Source of the DNA: an uncultured bacterium
GTDB lineage: Bacteria; Bacillota; Negativicutes; Veillonellales; Veillonellaceae
Assembly: GCA_905214495.1 (NCBI GenBank)
Contig: CAJMLW010000024.1
Coordinates: 1 to 21,585, forward strand
Reading direction: 5' to 3'
DNA length: 21,585 bases
This document shows, piece by piece, positions 14,662 through 21,585 of the stretch. Positions within the stretch are counted from its first letter, which is position 1. Every line of letters begins with the position of its first letter. A model generated the notes under the pieces. It did not search any database, was not told where the DNA came from, and worked only from the letters and a program-made list of their open reading frames with translations. The position numbers and the translations under genes are program-made.

Positions 14662-15413
14662 CAAAACGGATTATTCCTTGTTTAGATGTAGATAATGGTC
14701 GCGTAAAAAAAGGTGTTAACTTTGTAAATCTTGTTGATGTAGGTAGTCCCGTTGATATTGCAGCTACCTATGAAGAGCAGGGTGCCGATGAGCTCGTATT
14801 TCTAGATATTACGGCTACAGTAGACCGACGTACGACGATGCGCGATGTGGTTACAGATATTTCAAAACATGTGTTCATGCCCCTCACCGTAGGTGGTGGT
14901 ATTAAAACAGTGGACGATATGAGCGCATTGCTAAAAGCTGGCGCCGATAAGGTATCGCTGAATTCAGCGGCTTTAGCGCGCCCAGAACTCATCAGTGAAG
15001 GCGCTCAAAAGTTTGGTAATCAATGTATGGTGGTAGCTATTGATGTAAAAACTGATTCAGAGACTGGTAAATGGTATGTGTATACCCATGGCGGTCGTAA
15101 GCGTAGCGATTGGGAAGCCTTAGCGTGGGCTAAAGAAGCGGTGCACCGTGGTGCTGGTGAGTTATTGGTGACAAGCATGGATAAGGATGGCACTAAATCT
15201 GGCTTTGACATCAAATTATACAAGGCCTTGGAAGAGGTCGTAGATGTACCGATTATCGCCTCCGGTGGAGCTGGTACGGTACAGCATTTTATCGATGTTT
15301 TTACCGAGACCGGCGTTACGGGTGCATTAGCAGCATCTATATTCCACTTTGGTGAAATCAGTATTCCCGATTTGAAATCACAATTGAAAGCAGCGGGCAT
15401 TGCTGTTAGATAG
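14655..15413 (+). CDS. hisF: Imidazole glycerol phosphate synthase cyclase subunit HisF
   Basis: Uses ammonia delivered by HisH to convert PRFAR to imidazole glycerol phosphate and AICAR. It has 252 residues. Family marks are RIIPCLDVDNGRVKKGVNF with the first catalytic Asp near position 11, and LTVGGGIKT (phosphate site). VVAIDVKTDSETGKWYVYTHGGRK carries the second catalytic Asp, followed by IIASGGAGTVQHF. AAGGAG lies in the end of hisA, giving an 8-base spacing to the ATG. Its glutaminase partner HisH is three genes downstream, not adjacent. Confidence 0.96.
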   Translation: MLAKRIIPCLDVDNGRVKKGVNFVNLVDVGSPVDIAATYEEQGADELVFLDITATVDRRTTMRDVVTDISKHVFMPLTVGGGIKTVDDMSALLKAGADKVSLNSAALARPELISEGAQKFGNQCMVVAIDVKTDSETGKWYVYTHGGRKRSDWEALAWAKEAVHRGAGELLVTSMDKDGTKSGFDIKLYKALEEVVDVPIIASGGAGTVQHFIDVFTETGVTGALAASIFHFGEISIPDLKSQLKAAGIAVR

Positions 15414-15433
15414 GGTAGGAGATTGTAGCATAC

Positions 15434-15748
15434 ATGAAACCAGACTTTAATAAAAGTGGCGGCCTGTTACCGACGGTCGTTCAAGATAATACAACAAAAG
15501 CAGTGCTCATGGTGGCGTGGATGAACGAAGAAAGCTTTCACAAAACACTAGAAACCAAGGAAACTTGGTTTTGGTCTCGCTCGCGCCAAGAACTATGGCA
15601 TAAGGGTGGTACAAGTGGCAATGTACAACACGTGATGGATATGAAGCTCGATTGCGATGGCGATACATTACTGGTTCTCGTCAATGCAGAAGGTCCTGCG
15701 TGCCATATGGGATCTGTGAGCTGCTTTTTTAACGATGTAGAAGCGTAG
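15434..15748 (+). CDS. hisI: Phosphoribosyl-AMP cyclohydrolase HisI
   Basis: Opens the purine ring of phosphoribosyl-AMP (third step of the pathway). It has 104 residues, the stand-alone form. Motifs are VLMVAWMNEESF, TWFWSRSRQELWHKGGTSGN, the metal-binding DCDGDTLL and the terminal cysteine/histidine motif GPACHMGSVSCFF. The nearest AGGAG lies about 12 bases before the ATG, a rather long spacing, but no alternative start is better. hisE is a separate gene after a 64-base gap; in many bacteria hisI and hisE are fused. Confidence 0.95.
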   Translation: MKPDFNKSGGLLPTVVQDNTTKAVLMVAWMNEESFHKTLETKETWFWSRSRQELWHKGGTSGNVQHVMDMKLDCDGDTLLVLVNAEGPACHMGSVSCFFNDVEA

Positions 15749-15812
15749 AGAAATATATGAAGTATAATGTGAGATGACGCGTAGGCGTTAGCTTTCACAA
15801 AGGAGAAGAAAA

Positions 15813-16142
15813 ATGGCCAATCAACAAACATTAGAAGAATTATACGCCATTATTAAGGGGCGCAAGGAAACACCAAAGGAAGGATCCTATACGAATTATT
15901 TATTCGATAAGGGACTCGATAAAATCTTGAAAAAGGTAGGCGAAGAAGCAACAGAAGTTGTCATCGCCGCTAAGAACGAAGATTCCCGAGAACTAGTGTA
16001 TGAAACAGCAGACGTACTCTATCATTTGCTCGTGTTATTAGTAGAAAAGGGCATTTCTTACGAAGCCATCTTAGAAGAGTTGGCAAGCCGTGAAGGCATC
16101 ATCAGCAAAACACAGGAACGCAAAGCGATTACAGATTTGTAA
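15813..16142 (+). CDS. hisE: Phosphoribosyl-ATP pyrophosphatase HisE
   Basis: Hydrolyses phosphoribosyl-ATP to phosphoribosyl-AMP and pyrophosphate (second step). It is a small all-helical MazG-like protein of 109 residues. The metal-binding pattern is visible: GSYTNYLFDKGLDKILKKVGEEATEVVIAAKN with paired glutamates, then ELVYETADVLYHLLVLL. AAAGGAG precedes the ATG. It ends 10 bases before hisC. Confidence 0.95.
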   Translation: MANQQTLEELYAIIKGRKETPKEGSYTNYLFDKGLDKILKKVGEEATEVVIAAKNEDSRELVYETADVLYHLLVLLVEKGISYEAILEELASREGIISKTQERKAITDL

Positions 16143-16152
16143 GGAGTAGAGT

Positions 16153-17235
16153 ATGAAGAAGATTATTGGCCAATTAAAGCCCTATGTACCAGAGGAACCA
16201 GCTGAATCCGTTAAGGCTCGTCTCGGTGTAGAACGTCTTGTGCGATTGTCAGCCAATGAAAACCCTTATGGTACATCGCCAAAGGTACGTGACGCAGTAG
16301 TAGACTATGTGATGAACAATGATGCCAATCTATACCCGGATGGCAACGCATCATCTTTGCGAAGCGTATTAGCGGACTATTGGAAGGTAGCGGACAATCA
16401 ACTCGTCATCGGTGTAGGGCTTGATGAAGTGATTTCCATGGTAAATAAAACATTTATCAATGCTGGTGATTCTATCGTTATCAGCGTGCCTGCTTTTTCT
16501 GAATATGGCTTAAATGGTCTTGTAGAAGGGGCGGCTATTCGCGAGGTTCCGTGTATCGAGGCGACAGGGCAATACGATTTTAAGGCGATGCGTCAAGCCG
16601 TAGATGATACGACGCGCCTCGTATGGATTTGTAATCCTAACAATCCAACAGGTACCTATGAATCTGTTGAAGACATTCGTAACTTTATCAGTACATTGCC
16701 AGATAATGTGCTAGTTATCATCGATGAAGCATACATAGACTTTGTAACCTCTGTTAAGGTGCCAACGGCACGAGCATTACTTGATGAATTCCCTAATGTG
16801 TTTATTATGCGTACTTTTTCTAAAGCCTATGGTCTTGCGAATTATCGCGTAGGCTATATGATGAGTAGCGTAGATTTAGCTAATTATATACAAACAATTC
16901 GTTTGCCATATAATTTGAATACATTGTCCCAAGTGGCTGCTGAGGCGGCATTCGGCGATCGTGAATTTTTGCGTAGTACTGTAGAGAAAAATGCAGCGGA
17001 ACGCGTGTTGTGGGAACAAACCTTGGATGAAGTCGGTGGCACGTATTATAAAAGCGGTGCTAATTTCATCTTTATGTCTGTACCTAATGCGGATGGCCTC
17101 GCTGATGAATGGCTCGCTAAGGGCTATCAAGTGCGCCGGGGACAACGGGATAATTGGTTGCGCGTAACATTGCCGACTGCTAGTGACGGTGCTATTATGC
17201 GCTCTATTTTGAAAGACTATATGGCTCGTCAATAA
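16153..17235 (+). CDS. hisC: Histidinol-phosphate aminotransferase HisC
   Basis: PLP-dependent transamination of imidazole acetol phosphate to L-histidinol phosphate, with glutamate as donor. It has 360 residues. Class II/I aminotransferase marks are LSANENPYGTSPKV (32-45), the substrate segment CNPNNPTG (160-167), and DEAYIDF (191-197). The PLP-binding Lys224 lies in TFSKAYGLANYRVGY, and RVTLP is near the C-terminus. AAGGAG precedes the ATG. The enzyme may also serve aromatic amino acid transamination, as some HisC proteins do. Confidence 0.95.
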   Translation: MKKIIGQLKPYVPEEPAESVKARLGVERLVRLSANENPYGTSPKVRDAVVDYVMNNDANLYPDGNASSLRSVLADYWKVADNQLVIGVGLDEVISMVNKTFINAGDSIVISVPAFSEYGLNGLVEGAAIREVPCIEATGQYDFKAMRQAVDDTTRLVWICNPNNPTGTYESVEDIRNFISTLPDNVLVIIDEAYIDFVTSVKVPTARALLDEFPNVFIMRTFSKAYGLANYRVGYMMSSVDLANYIQTIRLPYNLNTLSQVAAEAAFGDREFLRSTVEKNAAERVLWEQTLDEVGGTYYKSGANFIFMSVPNADGLADEWLAKGYQVRRGQRDNWLRVTLPTASDGAIMRSILKDYMARQ

Positions 17236-17297
17236 AATAATACAGGTCGGGCGATGTATCTTGTGATTTAGATAGGCGTAAAAGAAAGGATGTCACT

Positions 17298-17909
17298 ATG
17301 ATTGCCATAATTGATTATGATGCGGGCAATACATTTAATGTACAAAAAGCATTACAACATATCGGACTGGATGCGGTATTGACTGCTGATCGAGATACGA
17401 TTTTGGCTGCTGATGGTGTGATTTTACCAGGTGTCGGCGCCTATGCATCGGCTATTTCCGTCCTCCGTGAACGTGGACTTATCGATGTCATTCACGAGGT
17501 GGTGGCGCGCAATATACCTTTGCTAGGGATTTGTTTGGGAATGCAGCTTTTGTTTGATGAATCTGAAGAGTATGGTCCAACACCAGGGCTGGGCATTATG
17601 CCGGGCACTGTGAAAGCCATTCCTAATAAACTTGGCCTACGTGTGCCTCATATGGGGTGGAATCAAAATACACTATGCCGTAAAGATAGCGTTTTTTCTG
17701 ATGTAGCTGATAAATATACATATTTTGTGCACTCTTATTACGTAGATACCAATTCTCAATATATTACAACAACTGCAGATTATGGAATTAAGGTACCGGG
17801 CATTGTTGAGAAAGGGAATGTGTATGGTATGCAGTTTCATCCTGAAAAAAGCGGAGCTGTAGGACTTAATCTGTTACGGACGTTTGGAAATATTATATTA
17901 AAAAAATAA
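17298..17909 (+). CDS. hisH: Imidazole glycerol phosphate synthase glutamine amidotransferase subunit HisH
   Basis: Class I glutaminase that releases ammonia for HisF. It has 203 residues. The N-terminus IAIIDYDAGNTFNVQKAL is typical, though HisH commonly has GN(L/I)xSV here. The oxyanion region is LPGVGAYASA, the nucleophile Cys lies in LGICLGMQLLFDESEE, and the His/Glu of the triad in MQFHPEKSG. AAAGGA precedes the ATG. It is the last gene of the operon and is displaced from its common position next to hisA/hisF. No terminator is seen directly after it; the first hairpin with a T-run is the one in the cstA leader. Confidence 0.95.
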   Translation: MIAIIDYDAGNTFNVQKALQHIGLDAVLTADRDTILAADGVILPGVGAYASAISVLRERGLIDVIHEVVARNIPLLGICLGMQLLFDESEEYGPTPGLGIMPGTVKAIPNKLGLRVPHMGWNQNTLCRKDSVFSDVADKYTYFVHSYYVDTNSQYITTTADYGIKVPGIVEKGNVYGMQFHPEKSGAVGLNLLRTFGNIILKK

Positions 17910-17968
17910 AATAGTCTTCAATATATGCTTTTAACGAATAATGAGTATCTAAAATGATAAAGAGTAAA

Positions 17969-17996
17969 TTGACATATTATTGTTTAGATATACAAT
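17969..17996 (+). promoter_or_regulatory. Promoter of cstA
   Basis: A consensus -35, TTGACA (17969-17974), a 16-base spacer, and TACAAT (17991-17996; 5 of 6). Transcription would start near 18003. An inverted repeat, TATCTAAA (17946-17953) with TTTAGATA (17983-17990), brackets the -35. A further pair, ATGAGTA (17941-17947) and TACTCAT (18008-18014), encloses the whole promoter. Confidence 0.6.
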
Positions 17997-18071
17997 AGAT
18001 ATGTAAGTACTCATCAATTTAAAAGCTAAAGTGGCATTGGGGACCCAATTTTATCAGAAATTTTTATTCGG

Positions 18072-18105
18072 CACCTCCGATGTCATGTACATTGGAGGTG
18101 TTTTT
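18072..18105 (+). promoter_or_regulatory. cstA leader hairpin that masks the ribosome binding site and resembles a terminator
   Basis: CACCTCC (18072-18078) pairs perfectly with GGAGGTG (18094-18100), the ribosome binding site of cstA. The stem continues inward through a G-T wobble and ATGT/ACAT to make 12 pairs around a 5-base loop. Five Ts (18101-18105) follow immediately and then the ATG (18106). The element could therefore stop transcription, block translation, or both. No alternative pairing partner for the CACCTCC arm was obvious in the leader. Confidence 0.65.
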
Positions 18106-19944
18106 ATGGTTATGAATGGTATTTACTTAGTTATAGCCTCCGCGTGTATTCTAATTTTAGCGTACCGCTTTTATGGGGCTTTCATAGCGGCCAAGGTGCT
18201 CACACTCGATCAGTATCGCCCAACTCCAGCTATGGTTCACAATGATGGTCACGATTACGTGCCAACAAACAAATGGGTAACATTTGGTCATCACTTTGCA
18301 GCGATTGCTGGTGCGGGTCCTCTCGTAGGCCCTGTTATCGCAGCTCAATTCGGGTATTTGCCTGGTGCATTATGGATTCTAATTGGTTCCGTACTCGCTG
18401 GTGCTGTACATGATATGGTTATCTTGTTCGCATCTGTTCGCTATGATGGTAAATCCATTGCGGATATTGCCCGTGAAGAAATCAGTAAATTTGCTGGCTT
18501 TGGCGCGATGCTTGCTACATTATTCCTATTGATTATTACCCTTGCTGGTATGGCCGTAGTAGTAGCTAACGCATTGCATAATTCCCCTTGGGGTTTCTTC
18601 TCTGTATTTGCTACAATCCCAATCGCTATTTTTATTGGTATTTATTTGAAATGGTTGAGACCTGGTAAAATTCAAGAAGCCACTATTATTGGTGTAGCAT
18701 TGATTTTCGCGGCTATCATCTACGGTCCAAACGTAGCGGCTAGTGAATATGCTTCTTGGTTTACATATGATTTGCAAACCATTGAAATCATGCTTGCAGT
18801 ATATGGTTTCTTTGCAGCAGCATTGCCAGTATGGTTATTGCTTGCTCCTCGTGACTACTTGTCCACATACCTTAAAATCGGTACAATCGGCGCATTGGCT
18901 CTTGGTATTATCATCGTAATGCCTGAAATTCAAATGCCAGCTGTAACTCCTTACATCTGGGGTGGCGGTCCTGTATTGAAAGGTTCTGTATTCCCTTATA
19001 TCTTCATTACCATCGCATGTGGTGCGTTATCTGGTTTCCATACTGTCATCGCAACTGGTACAACACCAAAAATGCTTACTAATGAAAAGGAAATCTTACC
19101 TATCGGTTATGGTGCAATGTTAACAGAAGGCTTCATCGCTATGATGGCGTTGATCGCCGCAACTGCATTACATCCAGATGATTACTTCGCAATTAACTCC
19201 ACTGTTGAATCCTTTAAGGCATTAGGACTTCAAGTTCATGAATTGCCAGCATTGTCTGCAATGGTTGGCGAAGACTTGATGCATCGCCCTGGTGGCGCCG
19301 TATCTCTTGCAGTAGGTATGGCTCATATCTTCTCTAAATTGCCTAATATGTCTCACTTGATGGGTTACTGGTATCATTTCTGTATCATGTTTGAAGCATT
19401 GTTCATCATGACATTGATCGATGCTGGTACGCGTGTAGGTCGTTACTTACTTCAAGAATTATTAGGTCATTTCCATCCTAAATTTAACGACCAACATTGG
19501 AAACCAGGCGTATATGGCTGTGCAGCTCTTATATGCGTATTGTGGGGTTACCTAGTTTTACAAGGTAACATCGGTATTATCTGGCCTCTATTCGGTGTAT
19601 CTAACCAATTATTAGGTACTATGACATTGGCCGTAGGTACTACAGTTATTATGCGTCTTGGTCACAAACGCTATGCATGGGTGACAGGTATTCCTTGTAT
19701 CCTTATGGCTATCGTTGCTATTGCGGCAGACTATGAAAACGTATTCTACAGCTATGTTCCTGCTGGTAAATGGATCCTAGTAGCGTTCAGTGCGGCTATG
19801 TTCCTCATGATTCTCATCGTATTGGTAGAAGCTGTACGTAGCTGGATTCGCTTATCTAGCATGCCTCAAGACTACCGTACACAAGCGGAAATTGAAGCTG
19901 AAAGCCTTGTAAAATACGGTAAAAACGTGAAAGCAGAAGCATAA
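18106..19944 (+). CDS. cstA: CstA-family carbon starvation protein (peptide/pyruvate transporter)
   Basis: A polytopic inner-membrane transporter; relatives take up peptides (CstA) or pyruvate (BtsT). It has 612 residues, shorter than the roughly 700 of E. coli CstA and close to Gram-positive members. Family-defining stretches near the N-terminus are GHHFAAIAGAGPLVGPVIAAQFGYLPG, GSVLAGAVHDMVILFASVRYDGKS and later LSGFHTVIATGTTPKML. Many hydrophobic helices follow, and the C-terminal tail is soluble and charged. The frame is open upstream to a GTG at 18031, but GGAGG 7 bases before the ATG at 18106 and the start of homology favour that ATG. The gene has its own promoter but may also receive read-through from the his operon. 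The substrate cannot be told from sequence. Confidence 0.92.
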   Translation: MVMNGIYLVIASACILILAYRFYGAFIAAKVLTLDQYRPTPAMVHNDGHDYVPTNKWVTFGHHFAAIAGAGPLVGPVIAAQFGYLPGALWILIGSVLAGAVHDMVILFASVRYDGKSIADIAREEISKFAGFGAMLATLFLLIITLAGMAVVVANALHNSPWGFFSVFATIPIAIFIGIYLKWLRPGKIQEATIIGVALIFAAIIYGPNVAASEYASWFTYDLQTIEIMLAVYGFFAAALPVWLLLAPRDYLSTYLKIGTIGALALGIIIVMPEIQMPAVTPYIWGGGPVLKGSVFPYIFITIACGALSGFHTVIATGTTPKMLTNEKEILPIGYGAMLTEGFIAMMALIAATALHPDDYFAINSTVESFKALGLQVHELPALSAMVGEDLMHRPGGAVSLAVGMAHIFSKLPNMSHLMGYWYHFCIMFEALFIMTLIDAGTRVGRYLLQELLGHFHPKFNDQHWKPGVYGCAALICVLWGYLVLQGNIGIIWPLFGVSNQLLGTMTLAVGTTVIMRLGHKRYAWVTGIPCILMAIVAIAADYENVFYSYVPAGKWILVAFSAAMFLMILIVLVEAVRSWIRLSSMPQDYRTQAEIEAESLVKYGKNVKAEA

Positions 19945-20015
19945 GACTTTTAAGTTTTCATACATTATCTTATAAATTCTGCAGTACTACTCGTTAGTAT
20001 AATATTATAAAAAAT

Positions 20016-20083
20016 AAAAGCCCTGTTCACGGCTTTGAATAGTATCTGTAAAAGATATATTCATGGCTGTGCGCAGGGCTTTT
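20016..20083. terminator. Bidirectional terminator between cstA and the convergent small gene
   Basis: Outer stem AAAAGCCCTG (20016-20025) with CAGGGCTTTT (20074-20083). An inner imperfect stem (20028-20041 with 20059-20072, 11 of 14 pairs) makes one long hairpin. T-rich sequence follows on the minus strand and the stem's own T-run on the plus strand. It serves both converging genes. Confidence 0.8.
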
Positions 20084-20087
20084 GCAA

Positions 20088-20396
20088 TTATAATTCTATT
20101 TCCGGTAATAGACGGGTGATGCCGATATGGATATTTTTATCCGGTGTAATGTCTACGTGGCTGATATATCGCAATAACTCCTCGTGGGAGGCGGATATCT
20201 TATTAGGATCGTAGATTAGTGTTGAAATAAGCATGGACTCGTTATTATGGGTTACATGGGTAAGGGTGGACGGATTTCCGTTCAGTCCCTTAAAGTCCAT
20301 GATGAAACCAGGCGTTTCATTATGCCATACCGCGTAGTACTGATTGTCATTTTGAGTGCTAAACATAGGCATGGTAAGCATTCTTTTTACTTTCAT
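20088..20396 (-). CDS. Hypothetical protein, 102 residues
   Basis: I do not recognise this family. The product begins MKVKRMLTMPMF and ends RLLPEIEL. It is mostly polar with no signal peptide or membrane helix, and has alternating strand-like segments (QYYAVWHNETPGFIMDF, MLISTLIYD, NIHIGITRLL). AAGGAG lies at a good distance before the ATG at 20396; a second ATG at 20414 has no ribosome binding site. It converges on cstA across a shared terminator. Codon use looks like that of its neighbours, which supports a real gene, but no function can be assigned. Confidence 0.65.
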   Translation of the reverse strand: MKVKRMLTMPMFSTQNDNQYYAVWHNETPGFIMDFKGLNGNPSTLTHVTHNNESMLISTLIYDPNKISASHEELLRYISHVDITPDKNIHIGITRLLPEIEL

Positions 20397-20501
20397 GACA
20401 ATCTCCTTATACATACTATACTATGCATATATCCTAACATGAGGTATTGTTACTGTCCATCTGGATTGTTGTATCCGGCATATCAGTTTTGTACAATATA
20501 A

Positions 20502-20510
20502 TGCTATAAT
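20502..20510 (+). promoter_or_regulatory. Extended -10 promoter immediately before the TamB-like gene
   Basis: TGCTATAAT is a perfect extended -10 whose last base is 6 bases before the ATG at 20517, so transcription would begin at or next to the start codon. A second TATAAT overlaps at 20497-20502. No good -35 is present. Confidence 0.5.
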
Positions 20511-20516
20511 AAATGT

Positions 20517-21585
20517 ATGGGAAATAACATACGCTCTTACTGGAGTAAATATATACAACTATATAAAAAGGGGATTATAGGCCTCTTCGCTTTTATCAGT
20601 ATTGCGCTGGTAGTTCTTTTTATATTGGCTACGATTGCCAGTCGGGGCATGGGTCTCATTTTTACAGAGGTTATGACTCGACAAACGATGATGCGCGGTA
20701 TGGTTACTGTTGAAAGTTTATCTGCTACACCGTGGGGAACTTTGACTTTTACTGGGCTAGTTTGGAAGGACCCAGAAGGGCATGAGTTGCTCAATGCACC
20801 AAGCGGGAAAGTCCGCGTCAATATGTGGGATGTGGTGACACGTAACTTTAAGTCCTCCGCTATCAAGGGCATTGAATTAGATGATGCGGTTATAGTCATT
20901 GATTTAGACGATAATAATCGGTTGGATTTCGCGCCCATATCTCCAGATGTAAATAAACCAATTAACGAGATAGAACCCCGTTCGAAAGCACCTAGAAAGA
21001 CCACGCAAGAACGACAGGAGGAACTAGGTAGAAAAGTACGTAATTTCAATTGGGAGGGCCAACATTTAGATCTTAAGATTAGACTTAGAAATAGTCAGTT
21101 AGAGGTCTTTAACAGAAATCGCCATTATGTGATAAAGGATGTAAACGCTAGAATTGATCTTGATAGTAAGAGGGCCATTCGCATCGATATGGAAACGGGC
21201 AAATTTGGGGGCACTGCCATAGGGGATGGCTTCGTTTTGAAAGGTCGTGTAGACTTAAAAGATGTTTTAAAGCATCGCATGCCTCAGCTAGATCTACAGT
21301 TTGATGTAAAAGGGGTGGATCCGTCATCTCTAGGCTTTGGTGAGAATATTCATGACGCCATGACCTTGCTTACAAAGGTAACAGGTGATTTTAACCGTCC
21401 CTTCGCTAAAGGTCGTGTAACGATGCCGATTTTGCGCATCCCTGCACTTACCTTTGAGAATGTAGTAGGAGATGTGACGTATCAAGATGGTATTTTGAAT
21501 TTTGAAAACGTTAGTGCTAATGTATACAGCGGTAAATTGGAGGCTAAAGGTGTATATAATTTGGACACTCGCGCCTATACAATTA
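20517..21585 (+). CDS. TamB/AsmA-like envelope protein, N-terminal part (runs off window)
   Basis: 356 codons are present and the frame is open at the right edge. The product starts MGNNIRSYWSKYIQLYKKG, followed by one hydrophobic anchor (about 20-42, GIIGLFAFISIALVVLFILA). A long beta-rich, low-cysteine region follows, with strands such as VTVESLSATPWGTLTFTGL and ITVRNSQLEVF-like repeats. The motif pattern LTFENVVGDVTYQDGILNFENVSANVYSGKLEAKG is typical of AsmA/TamB (DUF490-type) proteins. These proteins span the periplasm and move lipids, or help assemble proteins, between inner and outer membrane. The upstream frame closes at TAA 20499-20501, so 20517 is the earliest start, and no ribosome binding site precedes it. 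The C-terminal domain that would separate TamB from other AsmA-like proteins is not in view. Confidence 0.8.
   Translation, partial: MGNNIRSYWSKYIQLYKKGIIGLFAFISIALVVLFILATIASRGMGLIFTEVMTRQTMMRGMVTVESLSATPWGTLTFTGLVWKDPEGHELLNAPSGKVRVNMWDVVTRNFKSSAIKGIELDDAVIVIDLDDNNRLDFAPISPDVNKPINEIEPRSKAPRKTTQERQEELGRKVRNFNWEGQHLDLKIRLRNSQLEVFNRNRHYVIKDVNARIDLDSKRAIRIDMETGKFGGTAIGDGFVLKGRVDLKDVLKHRMPQLDLQFDVKGVDPSSLGFGENIHDAMTLLTKVTGDFNRPFAKGRVTMPILRIPALTFENVVGDVTYQDGILNFENVSANVYSGKLEAKGVYNLDTRAYTI

Noticed and set aside
18031..18105. Longer cstA start at GTG 18031
   Set aside because: The extra 25 residues are translated from the leader hairpin region. GGAGG is correctly spaced only for the ATG at 18106.
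20537..21049. 170-codon minus-strand open frame opposite the TamB-like gene
   Set aside because: The plus-strand frame has a membrane anchor and AsmA/TamB-like strands through the same DNA. The minus product has no coherent features.
1..21585. CRISPR array, tRNA/rRNA genes, insertion sequences or prophage
   Set aside because: No regularly spaced repeats, cloverleaf-like segments, transposase or phage-like genes were seen on either strand.

Overview
The window looks like chromosomal DNA of a Veillonella-type organism (Negativicutes, a diderm lineage within the Firmicutes). The clues are the moderately AT-rich base composition, AGGAG-type ribosome binding sites, Firmicute-like gene families, and a TamB/AsmA-like envelope protein at the right edge that only makes sense in a cell with an outer membrane. 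The genus is an inference from overall gene character, not from a marker gene.

Layout, left to right. (1) 1-3940, minus strand: a ribose operon rbsK-rbsD-rbsA-rbsC, with rbsC cut by the window edge. The rbsK-rbsD gap holds two palindromes, one of them a 96-bp GC-cored repeat-like element. (2) 4046-4796, minus: a Phd/YefM-RelE/ParE toxin-antitoxin pair with its own terminator and a 17-bp-arm palindrome over its promoter. (3) 4841-5228, minus: a small Rossmann-fold gene that appears to have lost its middle. (4) 5285-8539, plus: an ECF transporter operon. Its first gene fuses an S-component-like membrane domain to an ATPase; a second ATPase and an EcfT follow. (5) 8630-9130: a GNAT acetyltransferase. 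(6) 9201-17909, plus: what appears to be a complete histidine biosynthesis set: PHP histidinol-phosphatase, a HisZ-HisG fusion, then hisD, hisB, hisA, hisF, hisI, hisE, hisC and hisH. (7) 17969-19944: a CstA-family carbon-starvation/pyruvate or peptide transporter, whose ribosome binding site lies in a terminator-like hairpin. (8) 20088-20396, minus: an unrecognised small protein, convergent with cstA across a shared terminator. (9) 20502-21585, plus: start of a TamB-like gene whose promoter sits so close to the ATG that the mRNA may be leaderless.

Together the genes cover ribose import and phosphorylation, import of an unidentified small ligand by an ECF system, de novo histidine synthesis from PRPP, and peptide or pyruvate uptake. 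No rRNA, tRNA, CRISPR array, insertion sequence or prophage gene was seen. No stretch longer than about 220 bases lacks a gene. The most distinctive observations are the HisZ-HisG fusion, the S-component-ATPase fusion with a degenerate partner ATPase, the cstA leader hairpin, the rbsK-rbsD repeat element and the apparently leaderless tamB-like gene.
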